From CAZGXI01 sp964529715 (GTDB lineage Bacteria > Chloroflexota > Anaerolineae > Aggregatilineales > Ch27), in assembly GCA_964529715.1 (NCBI GenBank), contig CAZGXI010000018.1, positions 1 to 64,000 on the forward strand: DNA of 64,000 nucleotides. Reading direction: 5' to 3'. Both the position numbers and the translations under genes were made by a program. The notes below the pieces were generated by a model. The model did no database searches, was not told where the DNA came from, and saw only the letters and a program-made list of their open reading frames with translations. Below, in pieces: positions 1 through 7,273 of the stretch. The stretch's first letter is position 1. Every line of letters begins with the position of its first letter.

Positions 1-793
1 GGAGCTGCACCAGGGCAATGGCCGCCATGATGTCGTTGGTGTGGTATTTGAAGCCGATCTCTTCGACGTCGTACTGCCAGGCGTACTGGCTGGCGTCTTT
101 GCCGGCGCTGCGCACCCAGGTGTCGCGGTTGATGCCGACCCAGCGCAGGCGGCGCAGGCGGGCGTCCCACTCCTCATTTTGCAGCGTGATCATGCCGCCG
201 TCGCCGGTGGCGATGTTCTTGACCGGGTGAAAGCTGAAGCAGGTCAGCGGCGCCAGGCTGCCGACGGGCCGGTCGTGGTAGCGTGCACCGGCTGCGTGGG
301 CCGCGTCTTCGATCAGGAGCAGGTTGTGCGCGGCAGCGATCTCGTGCAGGCGATCCAGGTCGGCAGGATGCCCGCCGTAATCGACCGCGATGATTGCCCG
401 TGTGCGGGGCGTCACCTTGCGTGCCACGTCGTCGGGATCGATGTTCAGGGTATCCGGCTGGATGTCGGCGAACACCGGGACGGCATTGTTGAGCAGGATG
501 GCGTGGTTGGTGGAGACAAAGGTCATCGGCGTGGTGATCACCTCGCCGCCCTCGACCCCGGCCACGCGCAGCGCCAGGTGCAGCGCCGCCGTCGCGGAGT
601 TGAGGGCCACCGCGCGCGGCGCGCCGGTGAACTCGGCAAAGCAGCGTTCCAGTTCCGCCGTCTTGGGGCCTTGCCCCCACCAGCCGGAGCGGATTACCTC
701 GGCGACGGCTTCGATTTCCTCGTCGGTATGGAACGGCTGGAACACAGGGATCGAATGGTCGGGCGCCGTTACGGGGGATGGGGTCGCGGTCAT
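1..793 (-). CDS. DegT/DnrJ/EryC1/StrS-family PLP aminotransferase (3' part beyond window)
   Basis: The reading frame opens at an ATG at 793 and runs leftwards off the window, giving about 264 residues of a family usually 360-400 long, so the C-terminus is missing. The fold-type I PLP signature is visible: aspartate in IEDAAHA (about residue 163) and the Schiff-base lysine in SFHPVKNIATGDGG (about residue 192). Such enzymes aminate keto-sugars during surface polysaccharide, glycan or antibiotic sugar synthesis. The sugar substrate cannot be told from this fragment. Longer overlapping frames on both strands lack any such motif and are shadows of this gene. Confidence 0.9.
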   Translation of the reverse strand, partial: MTATPSPVTAPDHSIPVFQPFHTDEEIEAVAEVIRSGWWGQGPKTAELERCFAEFTGAPRAVALNSATAALHLALRVAGVEGGEVITTPMTFVSTNHAILLNNAVPVFADIQPDTLNIDPDDVARKVTPRTRAIIAVDYGGHPADLDRLHEIAAAHNLLLIEDAAHAAGARYHDRPVGSLAPLTCFSFHPVKNIATGDGGMITLQNEEWDARLRRLRWVGINRDTWVRSAGKDASQYAWQYDVEEIGFKYHTNDIMAAIALVQL

Positions 794-932
794 GGGTCGA
801 TTCTTGCCACATGTCTTCAGGCAGGTCGATGCACAGGCCGGGCAGCGCAGGCGGTATAAACGGGCGGCTGCCCCAGCGACCCGCTATTGTAGGGCAACCG
901 CCGCGCTTTGTCCACATCCGGCCTGTCTGACT

Positions 933-1217
933 TCAGCGCCGCAGGATGCCCCCCTTCGGCGGCTGGGGCGGCTTCTGCGGGCCGCCGGTGGTGCCACCCT
1001 GAACAGAGCCGCCCTGCTGCGGCGCGCGCTGAGGCAGGTCCAGGTCGATATTGTCGATGCTGTGCAGCGGGATCAGACGCAGCTTGGGCGCGCCCTCCTG
1101 CACAATGGCGACGTAATCCGGCCCGACCTCCAGGATTTTGCCCTGGACGCGGTTGTTGGCGGCGGTCGTCACGATCACGAACTTGCCGATCATTTCGTTG
1201 AGCTTTTGCAAGAGCAT
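933..1217 (-). CDS. small Sm/KOW-like hypothetical protein
   Basis: Encodes 94 residues. The first ~60 form a hydrophobic, beta-rich segment (FVIVTTAANNRVQGKILEV, then YVAIV and LRLIPLHSIDNID), the pattern of a small SH3/Sm-like barrel. The last ~30 are a Gly/Pro/Gln-rich tail ending in a basic patch. A GGAGG-type ribosome site (GGAGGCCC) precedes the ATG. The gene lies downstream of the SH3 protein on the same strand, separated by a terminator. RNA binding would be a guess from the fold alone; no function is assigned. Confidence 0.7.
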   Translation of the reverse strand: MLLQKLNEMIGKFVIVTTAANNRVQGKILEVGPDYVAIVQEGAPKLRLIPLHSIDNIDLDLPQRAPQQGGSVQGGTTGGPQKPPQPPKGGILRR

Positions 1218-1241
1218 AAAGGGCCTCCTTGCGTGGGGCTT

Positions 1242-1273
1242 GAAAAGACGCAGCGCCCGTTGAGGGGCGCTGC
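1242..1273 (-). terminator. rho-independent terminator after the SH3-domain gene
   Basis: On the minus strand a GC-rich stem (GCAGCGCCC paired with GGGCGCTGC, short loop) is followed by GTCTTTTC. It starts about 34 bases past the stop of the SH3-domain gene and separates it from the small Sm-like gene. Confidence 0.75.
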
Positions 1274-1306
1274 CAATGGATTTGGAGATAGGCTACGCCG
1301 CAACGC

Positions 1307-2182
1307 CTATTGGGCGGGCGCAGCTTCGGCGGCGGGGGCTTCCTCCGCCGGCGCTTCTTGCGCTGCCGTCACCGGATTGCCCTCGGCGTCCAGCACCGGC
1401 AGGTTTTCCACCGTCGCATCGAGCGCCAGCAGGTCGGCGCGTACCCACGCCGGGACGCGCGTATCGACCGGGATGATGCGATACCAGTCACCGTCCTGGC
1501 TGATGCCGATTACCTGCACGCGCAGGCCCACCGGACCAAAGCCCCGCAGCGCCGCGTCGGCGCTCGGCGCAACGCGGAAATTCACCGTCGCCACAGCCTG
1601 GCGTGGCGCGACGGTGGCATTGGTGACGAACAGGTCCGCAGGCGCGCTGCCGCTCATGTAGGCCAGCGCATCTGGGCGCACCCAGCCGCTGCCATCGGCG
1701 GCGCGCACGAACAGCCACTCGCCTGTCGCTTCCGTCGCCACCACATCGACCACCGCACCGGTGGTCAGGCGCGTGCCGGTGGTCTCGGAATCCAGGTCCG
1801 GGGCAGTGCGCAGGCTGGCGAAACCGATGACCACGCCCTGGTTCGCCGACGGCACCGTGACCGGCAGGCTGAGCACATCCCCCTCGAAGGTGAAGGCGCG
1901 CGTGTTGGCCCAACCGATCAGGCCGTCGGCGTTCACCACCTGCACCCACATGACGGCGTTGACGGCGTTGGCGCGGGTACGCCCGATCAGTGTCACCGCA
2001 TCGCCGCTCACCAGGCGGAACACCGGCTCAAAGCTGACATCCGGCAGCACGCGGACCTGTGCCTGGTACACCGACACGGTCGCCGGGATGCTGACCGCGC
2101 CTTCTTGGGCCGCGACCGGCAACAGGCCGCCCAGCATCAGGGCGACCAGCACGAGCGCAATACCCCAACGATGCTTGTTCAT
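1307..2182 (-). CDS. secreted protein with repeated bacterial SH3-like domains
   Basis: Encodes 291 residues. A signal peptide is plain: MNKHR, a hydrophobic core, then LLPVAAQ, with likely cleavage near residue 25. The mature part carries about three SH3b-like repeats (roughly residues 33-85, 110-165 and 175-245), each with the familiar 'NVRSAPS…G'-like turn and W-V strand (for example FASLRTAPDLDSE, GWVRPDAL, FRVAPSADAA). The C-terminus is a Glu/Ala-rich tail. SH3b domains typically bind cell-wall or other extracellular polymers. No catalytic domain is present, so it is probably a binding or structural envelope protein. Confidence 0.8.
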   Translation of the reverse strand: MNKHRWGIALVLVALMLGGLLPVAAQEGAVSIPATVSVYQAQVRVLPDVSFEPVFRLVSGDAVTLIGRTRANAVNAVMWVQVVNADGLIGWANTRAFTFEGDVLSLPVTVPSANQGVVIGFASLRTAPDLDSETTGTRLTTGAVVDVVATEATGEWLFVRAADGSGWVRPDALAYMSGSAPADLFVTNATVAPRQAVATVNFRVAPSADAALRGFGPVGLRVQVIGISQDGDWYRIIPVDTRVPAWVRADLLALDATVENLPVLDAEGNPVTAAQEAPAEEAPAAEAAPAQ

Positions 2183-2357
2183 GGCTTCTTCTTTTCTCCC
2201 TCGTGTGCTGAAAAAGATAGTATCAGACGATCCCCGCGCCGCTGTGCTCGGCGTGGCACTACAGGGAATCGTGAATGTACCTTTGTTTACTATACCAGCT
2301 TTTTGAGGCGATTGCTATAGGCGCGTTTCCGGGCGCATCGGCAAATGCTTGCGCCCT

Positions 2358-2386
2358 TTGACAAATGATGGTTTAATGTTCATAGT
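2358..2386 (+). promoter_or_regulatory. sigma70-type promoter of the receiver-domain gene
   Basis: TTGACA (2358-2363, perfect -35), a 17-base spacer, then CATAGT (2381-2386, 4 of 6 matches). The predicted transcription start near 2392 rules out the more upstream in-frame start codons and supports GTG at 2415 as the start of the downstream gene. Confidence 0.7.
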
Positions 2387-2414
2387 TTGTTTATCGTTAT
2401 CGAAGGAAAAATGC

Positions 2415-2816
2415 GTGAAGGCCGCCAGCCTGCGCGTGTTGTGTGTCGAAGACGAAGCGGACATGCGCCACCTGCTGCGCCTGATTTTAAGCAAGGCAGG
2501 CCACCAAGTCACCATCGCCACCGATGCCGTCCAGGGAATCGATCTGTTGGGCCGGATGCCGCAGCCGGACGTGCTGGTGGTGAATTACCTCATGCCGCGC
2601 CTGTCGGGCATGGAGGTGGTGCAGTTCGTCGCCGCCGACCGACGTTTCTGTGGGGTCGGCGTGATCTTTCAGAGCGCCGTCCACGAGCGCGAAAAACCCA
2701 CCTGGCACCCGGCCTGGCCGCGCGTAGACGTGTGGCTGCCGGTGCCCTTCTACCCCCGCGATCTGCTGGACGCCGTTAATCGGGCGTGCCTGCTGCGCCA
2801 GATGGCCTGCTGCTGA
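2415..2816 (+). CDS. stand-alone receiver-like protein lacking the phospho-acceptor aspartate
   Basis: Encodes 133 residues from GTG at 2415, preceded by AAGGAA at 2403. The fold is a CheY-like receiver domain and nothing else: acidic pair Glu12-Asp13 in VEDEADM, beta-3/MP loop, Ser87 in FQSAV, and a 'PF' after beta-5. The phospho-acceptor position is Asn57 (codon AAT) in VVNYLMPRLSG, where active receivers have Asp. The conserved Lys before PF is Val110. It should therefore not be phosphorylated in the usual way and may be a constitutive or ligand-controlled pseudo-receiver. No kinase or output domain is adjacent. Confidence 0.85.
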   Translation: MKAASLRVLCVEDEADMRHLLRLILSKAGHQVTIATDAVQGIDLLGRMPQPDVLVVNYLMPRLSGMEVVQFVAADRRFCGVGVIFQSAVHEREKPTWHPAWPRVDVWLPVPFYPRDLLDAVNRACLLRQMACC

Positions 2817-2837
2817 TCTGGTCTACCGCGTCTGTTT

Positions 2838-3476
2838 CTACGCGACATCTGCATACAGGATCACGACGAACCGCCCCGGCCCGTGCACGCCGATGGCAAG
2901 CGTTTGCTCGATGTCGGCGGTCTTGCTAGGGCCGCTGATAATCGTCAGCGCGGCGGGCATGTCGCCCTGTCGCCCCGCTGCCCAGGTGAAGATGTCTGCC
3001 GTTAGGTGTGAAGTCGGCACCAGCGCCACATGCACCGGCGGCAGCAGGGTCGCCAGGCGGCTCTGACCAGAACCGCTGGCAACCACAACACTCCCGGTTT
3101 CGGCCAGCGCGGCCACGCTGCCGCTCAGTCCCACATCCGCCGTTGCACAGAAGGCACGCAGGTCGCCGGGCGTTTGCTCTACCACATGCCATTGCAATGT
3201 GGGCCAACGCGCGGCCAGGTCGATGGTGTTCAGCGGCGGTTCGGTGTTGGCGACCACACGGCGCGCGCCCAGGTCGCGCAGCAGATCGCCCAGCTGCTCC
3301 CACGCTTCGTCCAGGCCGTCGGCCCGGATCACTTCGCCCTTCACTGCGATCAATGCTTCGCTAAAGCGCACAGCCAGGTCGTCGAAGCGGCGGCGCGATT
3401 GCCAGGGCGCGGGGGGGGCCGCGTCACGTCCGGCGGCGCGCAGCCGCCCCAGGATGTCTTCACGCGCAGTAGTCAT
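2838..3476 (-). CDS. LUD-domain protein, LutC/YkgG family
   Basis: Encodes 212 residues from ATG 3476, chosen because GGAGG sits about 10 bases upstream; an upstream in-frame TTG is less likely. The conserved LUD core is recognisable: VGLSGSVAALAETGSVVV in the middle, followed by LVPTSHLTADIF and IISGPSKTADIEQTLAIGVHGPG near the C-terminus. LutC is one of three subunits of the lactate oxidation complex LutABC. Here no lutA or lutB partner lies nearby, so a role in lactate use is only suggested by family. Confidence in the family is high, in the reaction low. Confidence 0.85.
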   Translation of the reverse strand: MTTAREDILGRLRAAGRDAAPPAPWQSRRRFDDLAVRFSEALIAVKGEVIRADGLDEAWEQLGDLLRDLGARRVVANTEPPLNTIDLAARWPTLQWHVVEQTPGDLRAFCATADVGLSGSVAALAETGSVVVASGSGQSRLATLLPPVHVALVPTSHLTADIFTWAAGRQGDMPAALTIISGPSKTADIEQTLAIGVHGPGRFVVILYADVA

Positions 3477-3525
3477 GTTGGCCTGCCTCCGTCTCAAGGA
3501 CGCATGGCGCGGATTCTACCGCACT

Positions 3526-4182
3526 TTACGCCTGATCGGCGGATTCCTGGGCCGCCGCTTCTGCCTCGGCATACACCTCGATCATGTTGAACAGCAGCAC
3601 TCTGGCAAAGGTGTGTGTTCGGCGGATTAGTTCCACCCACGCCGACGAAGGGGGCTGCCCGGTCACTTCGATAAAGTTAAGCACGTCCTCATGGAGGACC
3701 TGGAGAAAGAGCAGGCAACACTCCCCGGTCTGGGGCAGGCTCAGACCGCAGTCACGGAACAGCGTCACATACTCCCTGGCGAGCAAATCGAGGACTTCCT
3801 GTGTGCTGGCCGGATTCGGCGACGCCAGGTGACGTTGAAACTGCTCAAACAACTGGCGGCCTTTGGTGCGGAGGCGCTCTTTGGCCGGGCCATCCATGTG
3901 CTGATACCAGTCCATCCCCTCATAAGCACCGGTGGCGAAGATCAGACGGGCCTGATTGAGCGCATTCTGGGTCAACAGCCTTGCTTCGGCAGAAGGCTCC
4001 TCCTGGCGGGTGGCGGACCACCGCTGGAGATCGCTGCGGCGGAAACGACGGTGTCCGCCGGGTGTGCGCTGCGAGGGTAGGCCGCCCCGGTCGGCCCAGT
4101 TGCGCACTGTTGCCGGGTGCACGCCCAGGATGTTGGCAGCTTCTCGCAGGCTGACCCATTCACTGTGCGATTCCTTTTTCAT
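3526..4182 (-). CDS. MerR/excisionase-type HTH regulator with C-terminal RsbRD_N-like helical domain
   Basis: Encodes about 218 residues. Residues ~8-58 form a winged HTH of the MerR/excisionase type (SLREAANILGVHPATVRNW, then GGLPSQRTPGGHRRFRRSDL). The rest (about 70-210) is a helical domain whose pattern resembles the N-terminal domain of RsbR-like stressosome proteins (inference, from hydrophobic pattern only). The start has AAGGAAAAG upstream. A DNA-binding domain joined to such a sensor-like domain suggests a one-component regulator. Its targets are unknown; a palindrome at 4981-4998 is a conceivable site. Confidence 0.75.
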   Translation of the reverse strand: MKKESHSEWVSLREAANILGVHPATVRNWADRGGLPSQRTPGGHRRFRRSDLQRWSATRQEEPSAEARLLTQNALNQARLIFATGAYEGMDWYQHMDGPAKERLRTKGRQLFEQFQRHLASPNPASTQEVLDLLAREYVTLFRDCGLSLPQTGECCLLFLQVLHEDVLNFIEVTGQPPSSAWVELIRRTHTFARVLLFNMIEVYAEAEAAAQESADQA

Positions 4183-4266
4183 CATGACGACTTTTCCTTC
4201 TGAAAGTTATCCCTTTTATCGATAAGCCTTACCCATCGCCCTTTCGCTGCGAGACGCGGTATTTCC

Positions 4267-4821
4267 TTAGCTCGGTTCTTGCTGCCATTCGCGGCGCAGC
4301 AGGCCGTAGAGCACCATGTCGTGGTGCTCGCCGTCCCGCTGCAAGAATTCCCGGAACACGCCTTCTCGCCGGAAGCCCAGCTTCTCATAGACGGCAATGG
4401 CCCGCTGGTTGTAGTCGAACACGGTTAACTGTACCCGGTGCAGATTCAACTCCCGAAAGGCAAATCCCAGCGCCAGCCGCAGGGCGTCTTGCCCGTAACC
4501 CTGCTCCCAGTGCGCCGGATCGAGGCCGATGCCGAGCCAAGCGTTCTGATGCGTCCACAGAATGCCGTCGAGTTCGATAAACCCTACCAGCGCGTCGTCT
4601 TCCAGCAGGCGCACGCCGAACAAAAAGGCGTCTTTCGCCTTTTGCATCTCCTCCAGCCAATCCCGGTTCAGCGCCGCCTCGGTCTTGGGATAGGCCGGCG
4701 TGGCGTCCAGCAGCCGCATGAAGTTGGCGTCCTGATACCACCGGGCGATGACCGCCAGGTCGGCAGCGACCAACGCGGTCAGGCGGGTTTTGCGCCCGCG
4801 CAGCAAATCGGCAGTGTACAT
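4267..4821 (-). CDS. GNAT N-acetyltransferase, RimJ/RimL type
   Basis: Encodes 184 residues. Typical GNAT features: an N-terminal LRGRKTRLTAL, motif A region (LGIGLDPAHWEQGYGQDALRL) giving the acetyl-CoA pyrophosphate loop, and the C-terminal RVQLTVFDYNQRAIAVYEKLGFRREG common to RimJ/RimL-like enzymes. These transfer an acetyl group to amino groups of proteins, peptides or small molecules. The acceptor here is unknown. It is preceded by a promoter region with palindromic elements. Confidence 0.85.
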   Translation of the reverse strand: MYTADLLRGRKTRLTALVAADLAVIARWYQDANFMRLLDATPAYPKTEAALNRDWLEEMQKAKDAFLFGVRLLEDDALVGFIELDGILWTHQNAWLGIGLDPAHWEQGYGQDALRLALGFAFRELNLHRVQLTVFDYNQRAIAVYEKLGFRREGVFREFLQRDGEHHDMVLYGLLRREWQQEPS

Positions 4822-4927
4822 GGGAGTATCCTGTCCTGAGTCGAAACGACCACCCCCCGAATCGAAACACCCCCCATCCGGCAGGCGTCGTTGCTGAGAC
4901 TACCTTGCTGAGTTTGTATGATCTTTT

Positions 4928-4998
4928 TCTACAATATCACGCGGGCATTGTAAAACCAAAAGCGCGGTTATGCAAGATTTTTGTAGAAAAATCTACAA
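4928..4998 (-). promoter_or_regulatory. promoter flanked by TCTACAA palindrome and half-site, upstream of the GNAT gene
   Basis: On the minus strand TTGCAT (4970-4975) and TACAAT (4947-4952) are 17 bases apart. A perfect palindrome, TTGTAGA-AAAA-TCTACAA (4981-4998), lies just upstream of the -35. The same TCTACAATA half-site recurs at 4928-4936, downstream of the -10. This layout suits a repressor or activator binding both sides. A string of C-rich repeats (CGAAACGACC / CGAAACACC) follows towards the gene. Confidence 0.45.
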
Positions 4999-5021
4999 TA
5001 ATGCCGGAGGCGTGGAGATTT

Positions 5022-6251
5022 TTACCGCCTGGGTGCGTGAGGCGGTCTGGCTTGCGCCGCCCGCCGCATGGCAAGCAGGGCCAGGCTGCCACCCGTCGTC
5101 CCGACGATCAAGGCCAGTCCCAGCGCCAGCAAGAAGATGGCCCAGCCCTCTGCCGCGTCCGGGGAGCCACTGTCCGGCACGGGCGAAGGGGTTACGGGCG
5201 GAGACGGGGTGGGCGCAAGTGTGGGAGAAGCCGACGGCAGGGCAGCGACGGCGAGTACCGCCAGCGTGGCGGCGGTCGGCGGCGGCGAAGGCGATGGAGT
5301 CGCGCTGGGCGGCGGCGTGGCCGTTGCCGTCGCATCGGGCGGGCGTAAACGCAGTTCCATGCCCGGCACGATCACCGCGCCTGCTGCCAGGTCGTTGAGC
5401 GCCCGCAGGTCATCCAGCTCCACGCCGTAGATCAGGGCGATGTCCCACAGCGTCTCGCCCGCCTGAACCACGTGCACGGCGGGCAAGGTCGGCGGCGGCG
5501 GGGGCGATTGGCCTGGCCCCAGCCGAACAAGGATCGCGTCGCCGGGGTGTAGCAGCGCGTCTTCTGTCAGGTAGTTAAGCGCCAGCAGGTCCGCCAGTGG
5601 CACGCCGTAGGTTACGGCGATGTCCCACAGCGTTTGCCCCTGCTGCACGATGTGGATCACCGTGCCGTCGGCGTTCGGCGCAGCTGCCACCACCGGCACA
5701 GCCGGGATGGCCGGAGCCGCGTTTCCACCGGGCGCGCTGCCGTTCGCCGGGGATGCTGCCGGGGCGCGCGTCGCCGGCGGGGAGGCCGATGGCCTGCCGA
5801 CCACCAGCACATACCACGTCTCGCTGCCGTTAGATGCAACTCCTGCCCCGGCGTGCGGCGCGGTCGAGAGCATCGTGCCCAGATGGATGTCGTCGCTGCT
5901 CCACATGCGCACGGTCCACGCGATGTCCACGTAGCCAGATGTGCCCGACGCGAAGTTCTCCACCGCGTAGCCTACGTACCCGGCGGCGGTGGCGCGGTCC
6001 TGCGGGGCGGAGCCGCCTTCGCCGGTATGGCTGTGCGTGCCGGTGGCGGCGCACCAGTTGGCGTGGCGTTGCGCGGCGACCATCAGGCTATCGTTGATCT
6101 CGAATGGCCCCATGCCACGCCCGGCGCGGAAGGCGTTCACGGCGGCGAGTAGATCATAGCCCGTCTCGCTCTGCGCAGCGGCAGGAGGTGATCCCGGCGC
6201 GAGCAGGAGAACAAGCACGAAGATCAAAAGCATACACCTGCGCATTGCCAC
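5022..6251 (-). CDS. secreted CAP-domain protein with two LysM repeats and a C-terminal membrane anchor
   Basis: Encodes 409 residues. Order of parts: signal peptide (1-27), CAP/SCP-PR1 domain (about 30-150, with AQRHANWCAATGTHSHTGEGG and YAVENF), a Pro/Ala linker, LysM 1 (about 199-243, HIVQQGQTLWDIAVTYGVPL), LysM 2 (about 259-303), a long Thr/Pro/Ser-rich linker, and a membrane helix (about 369-394) followed by an Arg-rich end. LysM domains bind glycan chains containing N-acetylglucosamine. CAP domains in bacteria are often linked to envelope or sporulation functions. It is likely tethered outside the cell. Confidence 0.88.
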   Translation of the reverse strand: MAMRRCMLLIFVLVLLLAPGSPPAAAQSETGYDLLAAVNAFRAGRGMGPFEINDSLMVAAQRHANWCAATGTHSHTGEGGSAPQDRATAAGYVGYAVENFASGTSGYVDIAWTVRMWSSDDIHLGTMLSTAPHAGAGVASNGSETWYVLVVGRPSASPPATRAPAASPANGSAPGGNAAPAIPAVPVVAAAPNADGTVIHIVQQGQTLWDIAVTYGVPLADLLALNYLTEDALLHPGDAILVRLGPGQSPPPPPTLPAVHVVQAGETLWDIALIYGVELDDLRALNDLAAGAVIVPGMELRLRPPDATATATPPPSATPSPSPPPTAATLAVLAVAALPSASPTLAPTPSPPVTPSPVPDSGSPDAAEGWAIFLLALGLALIVGTTGGSLALLAMRRAAQARPPHAPRR

Positions 6252-6258
6252 TCTGCCC

Positions 6259-6286
6259 GTAGGAACGACATCTGCGTCGCCCCTAC
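6259..6286. repeat. CATG-centred palindromic repeat, copy 1 (imperfect)
   Basis: GTAGGAACG … CGCCCCTAC with an imperfect centre (CATC rather than CATG). It is one of nine ~28-base elements sharing GTAGGGG/CCCCTAC ends in this window. It lies just upstream of the CAP/LysM gene. Confidence 0.6.
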
Positions 6287-6412
6287 TTACAAGACGTTCA
6301 TCACGCGCGTTTCACCTATACTATACAACCTTCCCGCGAGTTGTTTGATCCTCAGCATCCGCGCCCACCCGCGTTATCCGTGTCCTCCGTGCGCCATTGG
6401 ATCGTCCGGGGG

Positions 6413-6418
6413 TATAAT
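6413..6418 (+). promoter_or_regulatory. -10 element placing the start of the ECF ATPase transcript at its start codon
   Basis: TATAAT at 6413-6418 lies 7 bases before the ATG at 6426. No Shine-Dalgarno sequence fits in between, so the message is probably leaderless. No good -35 is visible. Confidence 0.45.
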
Positions 6419-6425
6419 TTCGCGC

Positions 6426-7250
6426 ATGACTCAAGTCCTTCCTCCTGCCATCCGCTTCGACGGCGTGCGCTTCGCCTATCCGGGCGGCCCACTCGTGCTG
6501 CGCGACATCAACCTGGTCGTCCCCGCCGGGCAGTTCGTGGCTCTGGTGGGTGTCAACGGCAGCGGCAAGACAACGCTGCTTTCGCACCTCATCGGCTTGC
6601 TGCGCCCGACGCAGGGCCGTGTGCGCATTTTGGGCGACGACGCGGCGGGGCTTTCGGTCGGGGCGCTGGCGCGGCGGGTGGGCTTTGCCTTCCAGAAGCC
6701 GGAGCAGCAGTTATTCTCCGCGACGGTGCGGGAGGAGATCGCCTTCGGCCCGCGCAACCTGGGCCTGCACGGGGCAGACCTGCGCGCCCGCGTGGACGAG
6801 ACCCTGGCGGCCTTCGGGCTGACCGAACTGGCCGAGCATCCGCCCGCCGTGCTGAGCTTCAGCCAGCGGCGGCTGGTGGCCCTGGCGAGCATCGCCGCGC
6901 TCAAGACGCCTATCCTGGCGCTAGACGAACCGCTGGCTGGGCTAGACGGCCTGTGGCGGCGGCGGGCCATCGCCTGGATGAACGACCACCACGCGGCGGG
7001 CGGCACGGTGATGCTGATCACCCACCACATGCGCCTGGCGGCCAAAGCCGACCGCGTGCTGGTGATGTACCGGGGGCGCATTACCGCCGACGGGACGCCC
7101 TCGGAGGTGTTCGCGCGGCCCGAAACGCTGGCGGCGGCGGGGCTGGCCGAGCCGTTCAGCGTGGCGCTGGGGCGCGAACTGGGCCTGCCCGGCCCGACCC
7201 TGACGATTCGTAGTGTGCTGGCGGCGCTGCGGGAGAAGGAGCAGGGGTAA
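6426..7250 (+). CDS. ECF-type ABC transporter ATPase (EcfA/CbiO-like), solitary
   Basis: Encodes 274 residues. Walker A is GVNGSGKTT (42-50). The Q-loop AFQKPEQQLFSATV around Gln90 is characteristic of ECF ATPases. The signature is LSFSQRR (from ~143) rather than LSGGQ, Walker B is ILALDE (163-168) and the switch His is in LITHH (~200). ECF ATPases energise uptake of vitamins, cobalt or nickel together with a T and an S component. Neither lies next to this gene, so the substrate is unknown and partners must be encoded elsewhere. Confidence 0.88.
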   Translation: MTQVLPPAIRFDGVRFAYPGGPLVLRDINLVVPAGQFVALVGVNGSGKTTLLSHLIGLLRPTQGRVRILGDDAAGLSVGALARRVGFAFQKPEQQLFSATVREEIAFGPRNLGLHGADLRARVDETLAAFGLTELAEHPPAVLSFSQRRLVALASIAALKTPILALDEPLAGLDGLWRRRAIAWMNDHHAAGGTVMLITHHMRLAAKADRVLVMYRGRITADGTPSEVFARPETLAAAGLAEPFSVALGRELGLPGPTLTIRSVLAALREKEQG

Positions 7251-7273
7251 GGAGAAACAGGGTTTACGCCATC

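Noticed and set aside
174..917. Minus-strand Arg-rich frame overlapping the aminotransferase
   Set aside because: Out of frame with the PLP enzyme and without any recognisable domain.
41..1661. Long open frames on the plus strand across the first 1.6 kb
   Set aside because: They are frame shadows of minus-strand genes: low-complexity Arg/Ala/Gly-rich translations without motifs, whereas the minus strand shows an aminotransferase and an Sm-like protein.
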